A stretch of 64,000 nucleotides of DNA, from the NCBI GenBank assembly GCA_002381805.1, contig DFXZ01000005.1, positions 147,087-211,086 of the forward strand, given 5' to 3'. The position numbers and the translations under genes were made by a program. The DNA is from Bdellovibrio sp. UBA4095. Its GTDB lineage: Bacteria; Bdellovibrionota; Bdellovibrionia; Bdellovibrionales; Bdellovibrionaceae. Each line of letters begins with the position of its first letter. The stretch's first letter is position 1. Shown piece by piece: positions 61,137 to 64,000 of this stretch. The notes beneath the pieces were generated by a model. It searched no databases. It was not told where the DNA came from and saw nothing but the letters and a program-made list of their open reading frames with translations.

Positions 61137-61788
61137 GAAAACGCCACCAAGTGTACATTTCAGTTTGTGGCCAGCCTTTAGGTGAATCTTCCCACTTTTC
61201 TTGCCGACCGAAAGGAGTCATATCAAGGATCGCCCATGGAGTTCCCATGTACTCAACGCCCCGACCTCCGGTGAAATAGGTTCGGAAAATCTTTTTTCCG
61301 TCTCTGACAAATACGCTGAGGACGTGCTCGCGGTTCCCATCAATCTTCAGGTCTTCATTAAAAGCGTTTTCCCAAGAAGAATACCAGGGTGTCGTCCATT
61401 TCATACGTTTTTTATGTCTTTTAATGCTTTTAAGTGGTGCGTGCGAAACAAAGGCAAAAGAAGTGTTTCGTGCGTGGACATGAGCTAAATGCGGAATATG
61501 ATCGGCCACAAAGGAGCAACCACTGCAAAAACTATCATCCTTAGGGTGATACATAAAATGATAGACAACCAGCTGCTTACGCCCTTCAAACAGATCAAGA
61601 AAACTTTTTTTACCTTCGGGACTTTCGAAAATATAGTCGTTCCTCATTTCAGTCATAGGAAGTCGGCGGCGTAAAGCACTGATCTTATCTCGCTCACGAG
61701 TGTTTTTCTTTTCTTTCACTCGCAACTTTTCCACTTCTTTTCTGAACGCTTTATCAGATACGACCTTTGGTAGCGCCTTGCCTGCCAT
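61120..61788 (-). CDS. DUF899 thioredoxin-fold protein
   Basis: 222 residues from the ATG at 61788, with AGAGGT 4 bases upstream. LFEGRKQLVVYHFMYHPKDDSFCSGCSFVADHIPHL carries a CxxC-like pair (FCSGCSF) on a thioredoxin fold; DMTPFGRQEKWEDSPKGWPQTEMYTWWRFHDEYE is the family's C-terminal signature. The function is unproven, a thiol oxidoreductase being likely. It is first in a pair with the DTW-domain gene. Confidence 0.9.
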   Translation of the reverse strand: MAGKALPKVVSDKAFRKEVEKLRVKEKKNTRERDKISALRRRLPMTEMRNDYIFESPEGKKSFLDLFEGRKQLVVYHFMYHPKDDSFCSGCSFVADHIPHLAHVHARNTSFAFVSHAPLKSIKRHKKRMKWTTPWYSSWENAFNEDLKIDGNREHVLSVFVRDGKKIFRTYFTGGRGVEYMGTPWAILDMTPFGRQEKWEDSPKGWPQTEMYTWWRFHDEYE

Positions 61789-62042
61789 AAAACACCTCTT
61801 TGTTTTATTAGACCCTACAAGATTATTAGCGGCAATTAATAAGCACAGAACCACAGGCGCGACAATCGATCAGGTATCCATTCTTGAGACAGAATAAAAA
61901 TGATACCTTCTCACAATTAACCGAAATCACTGCCATTTTTTGATTCTGTTTTACGACTTAAACAGAGGTGTCGTCGCCAATTAAATTAAGGATGCTCTAC
62001 AACATTTAAAGGTGCGGTTGTGGAATTGCAATATTCCTTTGC

Positions 62043-63491
62043 ATGAGAATCTTGAACCTGTTTACTCTCAGTACTAGTTCGCTTGGCCTATTTCGAATCT
62101 TCATCGGGTTCGCACTTTTTATCGATTCAATAAACAAAGCCATCTGGGCCCGTGATTTCTATTCAGACTGGGGGCTTGTTCCACGATCAGTTTGGATTTC
62201 CGACTTTATGCCGGCTTGGAAATTTTCGATCCATCTGGCATCAGGCGAAACTTGGTTTCAGGTCACCTTGATTCTTATCCAAGCATTAGCAGCTTTGGCA
62301 ATGATGCTCGGATGGAAAACACGAATTGCCCAAGCTATTGCGCTTGTCCTTCTCTGCTCTCTTCAATCTCGAAACAACGTCATTTTAAGTGCCGCCGATG
62401 ACCTTCTAAGACTAAGTCTATTTTGGTCTCTCTTTTTACCCTTGAATCGCGCCTTTGCAGTGGAACAAGATACGCAAAGTACTTCCAGACAAAGTTCTTC
62501 TCTTGGAAGTGTAGCTTTTATAACTCAACTATTCTTAATGTATTTCGTGACAGGGCTTTTAAAACACCATCCCATCTGGTTAGAAGAAGGCTCTGCTCTA
62601 TATTATGCGCTTCACATTGACATGTACATGAAGCCCGCTGGAGTATTCTTAAGGGACTACCTCGGATTAACTCAAACTCTGACGTGGCTTACTCTCGTGT
62701 TGGAAATCTTTGGGCCGTTCCTAATTTTTGCGGGCGCAAGACTAAGAACCATTGCCATCATTTTATTCATTGGATTTCACTTTGGCTTAGTTCTAACTAT
62801 GACTTTAGGACTCTTCCCTTGGATCGCCATAATTTATTGGCTTGCCTTGATTCCCGATTCCTGGTGGTTAACGACCGCAGGTTTAAAGTTGAATCAGATT
62901 CTGGACATTTTTTTCTCGAGTGCTAGAACGGTTGTTGCGAATCTCCACCCAACTAAATCCCAGTCGCACTCCTACGTATTCACTCGGACGGGACAAGTAT
63001 TCTTAATGATATGCTTTGGACTGATGATCTGGACAAATCTGGCATCGCTTTCCAAGAAAGTACCATTTCCTAAAACTGTTCAGGCTACAACTTATTATCT
63101 TTACCTGAACCAACATTGGAATATGTTTGCTCCCTACCCCATAAAAAATGACGGCTGGTTTGTGATTGAAGGAATATTTAAAGATGGCTCCGTCAAAGAG
63201 CTTCAGACAAACCGAGAAGTGACCTTTGATAAACCCGCACTGCCATCTACATACTATGCAAATTCTGAATGGCGAAAATGGATGCTAAACGTTTGGGATC
63301 GCGGAAATCGTCGAATTCTGCTTCCGTATGCTCGCTATCTCTGTCGCAAGTTTTCAGCGAGCGAAACAAATAACTCGGACGTCTCCACCATAAAAATCAG
63401 CTTTATGAAAGAAACGACTCCACCTATGGGTGAATCTTTTACCCCCGTGGAGCAAAGAGTCCTCTGGGAGCACGATTGTTTTGCTCAATAG
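62043..63491 (+). CDS. HTTM-domain membrane protein
   Basis: 482 residues with about eight helices in the first 340. LGLFRIFIGFALFIDSINKAIWARDFYSDWGLVPR is the HTTM (vitamin-K-carboxylase-like) opening, and LSAADDLLRLSLFW, HPIWLEEGSALYYALH follow. The C-terminal 140 residues are soluble. Related eukaryotic enzymes carboxylate Glu; bacterial members are mostly uncharacterised. There is no ribosome-binding site before the ATG; a GG-N10-GC element ends just upstream, so transcription may begin at or next to the start codon. Monocistronic. Confidence 0.85.
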   Translation: MRILNLFTLSTSSLGLFRIFIGFALFIDSINKAIWARDFYSDWGLVPRSVWISDFMPAWKFSIHLASGETWFQVTLILIQALAALAMMLGWKTRIAQAIALVLLCSLQSRNNVILSAADDLLRLSLFWSLFLPLNRAFAVEQDTQSTSRQSSSLGSVAFITQLFLMYFVTGLLKHHPIWLEEGSALYYALHIDMYMKPAGVFLRDYLGLTQTLTWLTLVLEIFGPFLIFAGARLRTIAIILFIGFHFGLVLTMTLGLFPWIAIIYWLALIPDSWWLTTAGLKLNQILDIFFSSARTVVANLHPTKSQSHSYVFTRTGQVFLMICFGLMIWTNLASLSKKVPFPKTVQATTYYLYLNQHWNMFAPYPIKNDGWFVIEGIFKDGSVKELQTNREVTFDKPALPSTYYANSEWRKWMLNVWDRGNRRILLPYARYLCRKFSASETNNSDVSTIKISFMKETTPPMGESFTPVEQRVLWEHDCFAQ

Positions 63492-63587
63492 GAATTGTGA
63501 CTACTGCTCACTATATAAAAGTTTTTAATTGCCGACTTTTAATATATGGTCCGGCGCTTGTTTTTAAAAATTGCTGTTGGAGGCAAA

Positions 63588-64000
63588 ATGCTTAAGAAAA
63601 GAATATTACTATCGACGTCAGCTCTGGTAGTTGCGATAGGCTTCGGGTCCCATACTCAAGCTCTTGCTGCGAAACCGAAGGCTCCTACCCAATCAGGCAA
63701 CCCAAACGGTGGTGGCGCTGGCAACGTCAATGGACCTGGAAACGGCAACAATAATAACGGAAATACAGGCTGTCAGAACGGATGCACAGGTAACAGCGGC
63801 AATGGCGTTGGCAACACAGGCCCCGGCAATCAAGGTAACACCGGAAGCAACGGTAACGCGGGCGGAGGAGCAACGACAGGCAATTCCAACGGCAATTCCA
63901 ACGGGAACTCCAACGGAAACTCCAACGGAAACTCCAACGGAAACTCCAACGGAAACTCCAACGGAAACTCCAACGGAAACTCCAACGGAAACTCCAACGG
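63588..64000 (+). CDS. Exported Gly/Asn/Ser-repeat protein, partial (runs off the window)
   Basis: 138 residues are visible, with the 3' end missing. GGAGG lies 4 bases before the ATG. A signal peptide (MLKKRILLSTSALVVAIGFG, cleavage near ALA) is followed by a low-complexity Gly/Asn-rich region with two Cys (GCQNGCTG) and, from residue 99, tandem NSNG units that continue past the window end. It would be an extended surface or secreted protein, possibly adhesive. No family recognised. Confidence 0.75.
   Translation, partial: MLKKRILLSTSALVVAIGFGSHTQALAAKPKAPTQSGNPNGGGAGNVNGPGNGNNNNGNTGCQNGCTGNSGNGVGNTGPGNQGNTGSNGNAGGGATTGNSNGNSNGNSNGNSNGNSNGNSNGNSNGNSNGNSNGNSN
63882..64000 (+). repeat. 12-bp in-frame tandem repeat
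   Basis: About ten units of 12 bases encoding NSNG. The first two vary at synonymous third positions (AATTCCAACGGC, AATTCCAACGGG); from 63906 onwards the units AACTCCAACGGA are identical. The array continues beyond the window, so its copy number is unknown. Confidence 0.9.

Noticed and set aside
62016..62029. Sigma-54 promoter before the HTTM gene
   Set aside because: GG-N10-GC spacing and TTGCA fit, but the -24 part is CGGTTG, a poor match, and the start codon is only about 14 bases downstream.
63882..64000. Possible CRISPR array
   Set aside because: Units are 12 bases, in frame, without spacers, and encode NSNG; this is a coding tandem repeat.

Overview
The window looks like a chromosomal segment of a Bdellovibrio-like predatory bacterium (Bdellovibrionota). 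The grounds are moderate GC (by eye), a long exported fibre protein whose layout matches the mosaic adhesive trimer family of Bdellovibrio, many exported proteases and small exported proteins of no known family, and housekeeping genes mixed with single hypothetical genes. No phage, insertion sequence or CRISPR array was seen. The genus is inference; no rRNA or other strict marker is present.

Layout. 1-4285: an outer-membrane-barrel-like gene, a small membrane protein, a broken patatin-like remnant, an AT-rich membrane protein, and a tRNA-Lys/tRNA-Glu operon with its own promoter and terminator. 4286-11486: two subtilisin-type proteases around a Rieske-flavin oxidoreductase and a GGDEF diguanylate cyclase. 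11475-14391: a pseudouridine synthase, RlmE, a UMF1-type MFS transporter and a small membrane protein. 14539-22661: an ABC-F ATPase, a sigma-54-type promoter driving a lysozyme-fold lipoprotein, a DEAD-box helicase, a FadI-type thiolase, a TolC-like protein and a class I glutamine amidotransferase. 22664-25401: a probable sigma-54-driven pair of exported proteins and an exported cysteine-protease-like protein. 25491-35071: an SNF2 helicase, DbpA, two uncharacterised proteins (one with HEAT-like repeats), and a GcvH-like protein without its lipoyl lysine followed directly by a methyltransferase.

35068-45664: the nitric oxide reductase operon norC-norB-norQ-norD, with an FNR/DNR-type site before norC, then an ATGA-linked operon trhP-chorismate mutase-glutaryl-CoA dehydrogenase whose promoter carries the same 12-bp dyad, then an RND pump. 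TrhP uses prephenate, which chorismate mutase makes, so that operon appears to join a tRNA-modifying enzyme to the source of its substrate. 45996-54069: a PAS sensor with a degenerate chemoreceptor-like tail, a chemoreceptor, a DUF2147 protein, a DUF2239 protein with twin operator palindromes, a scramblase-like protein, an LpxR-family lipid A deacylase and a NodI/NodJ-type ABC exporter. 54101-64000: two divergent HExxH proteins, a small repeat lipoprotein coupled to the long fibre protein, a TetR/NAD(P)H oxidoreductase pair sharing a palindromic operator, a DTW-domain tRNA modifier, a DUF899 protein, an HTTM protein, and the start of an exported Gly/Asn/Ser repeat protein that runs off the window.

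Four observations stand out: the prephenate-linked trhP operon and its shared dyad with norC; the unlipoylatable GcvH-like protein with its methyltransferase; the probable prey-recognition fibre with its lipoprotein partner; and the sigma-54 promoters in front of exported proteins.
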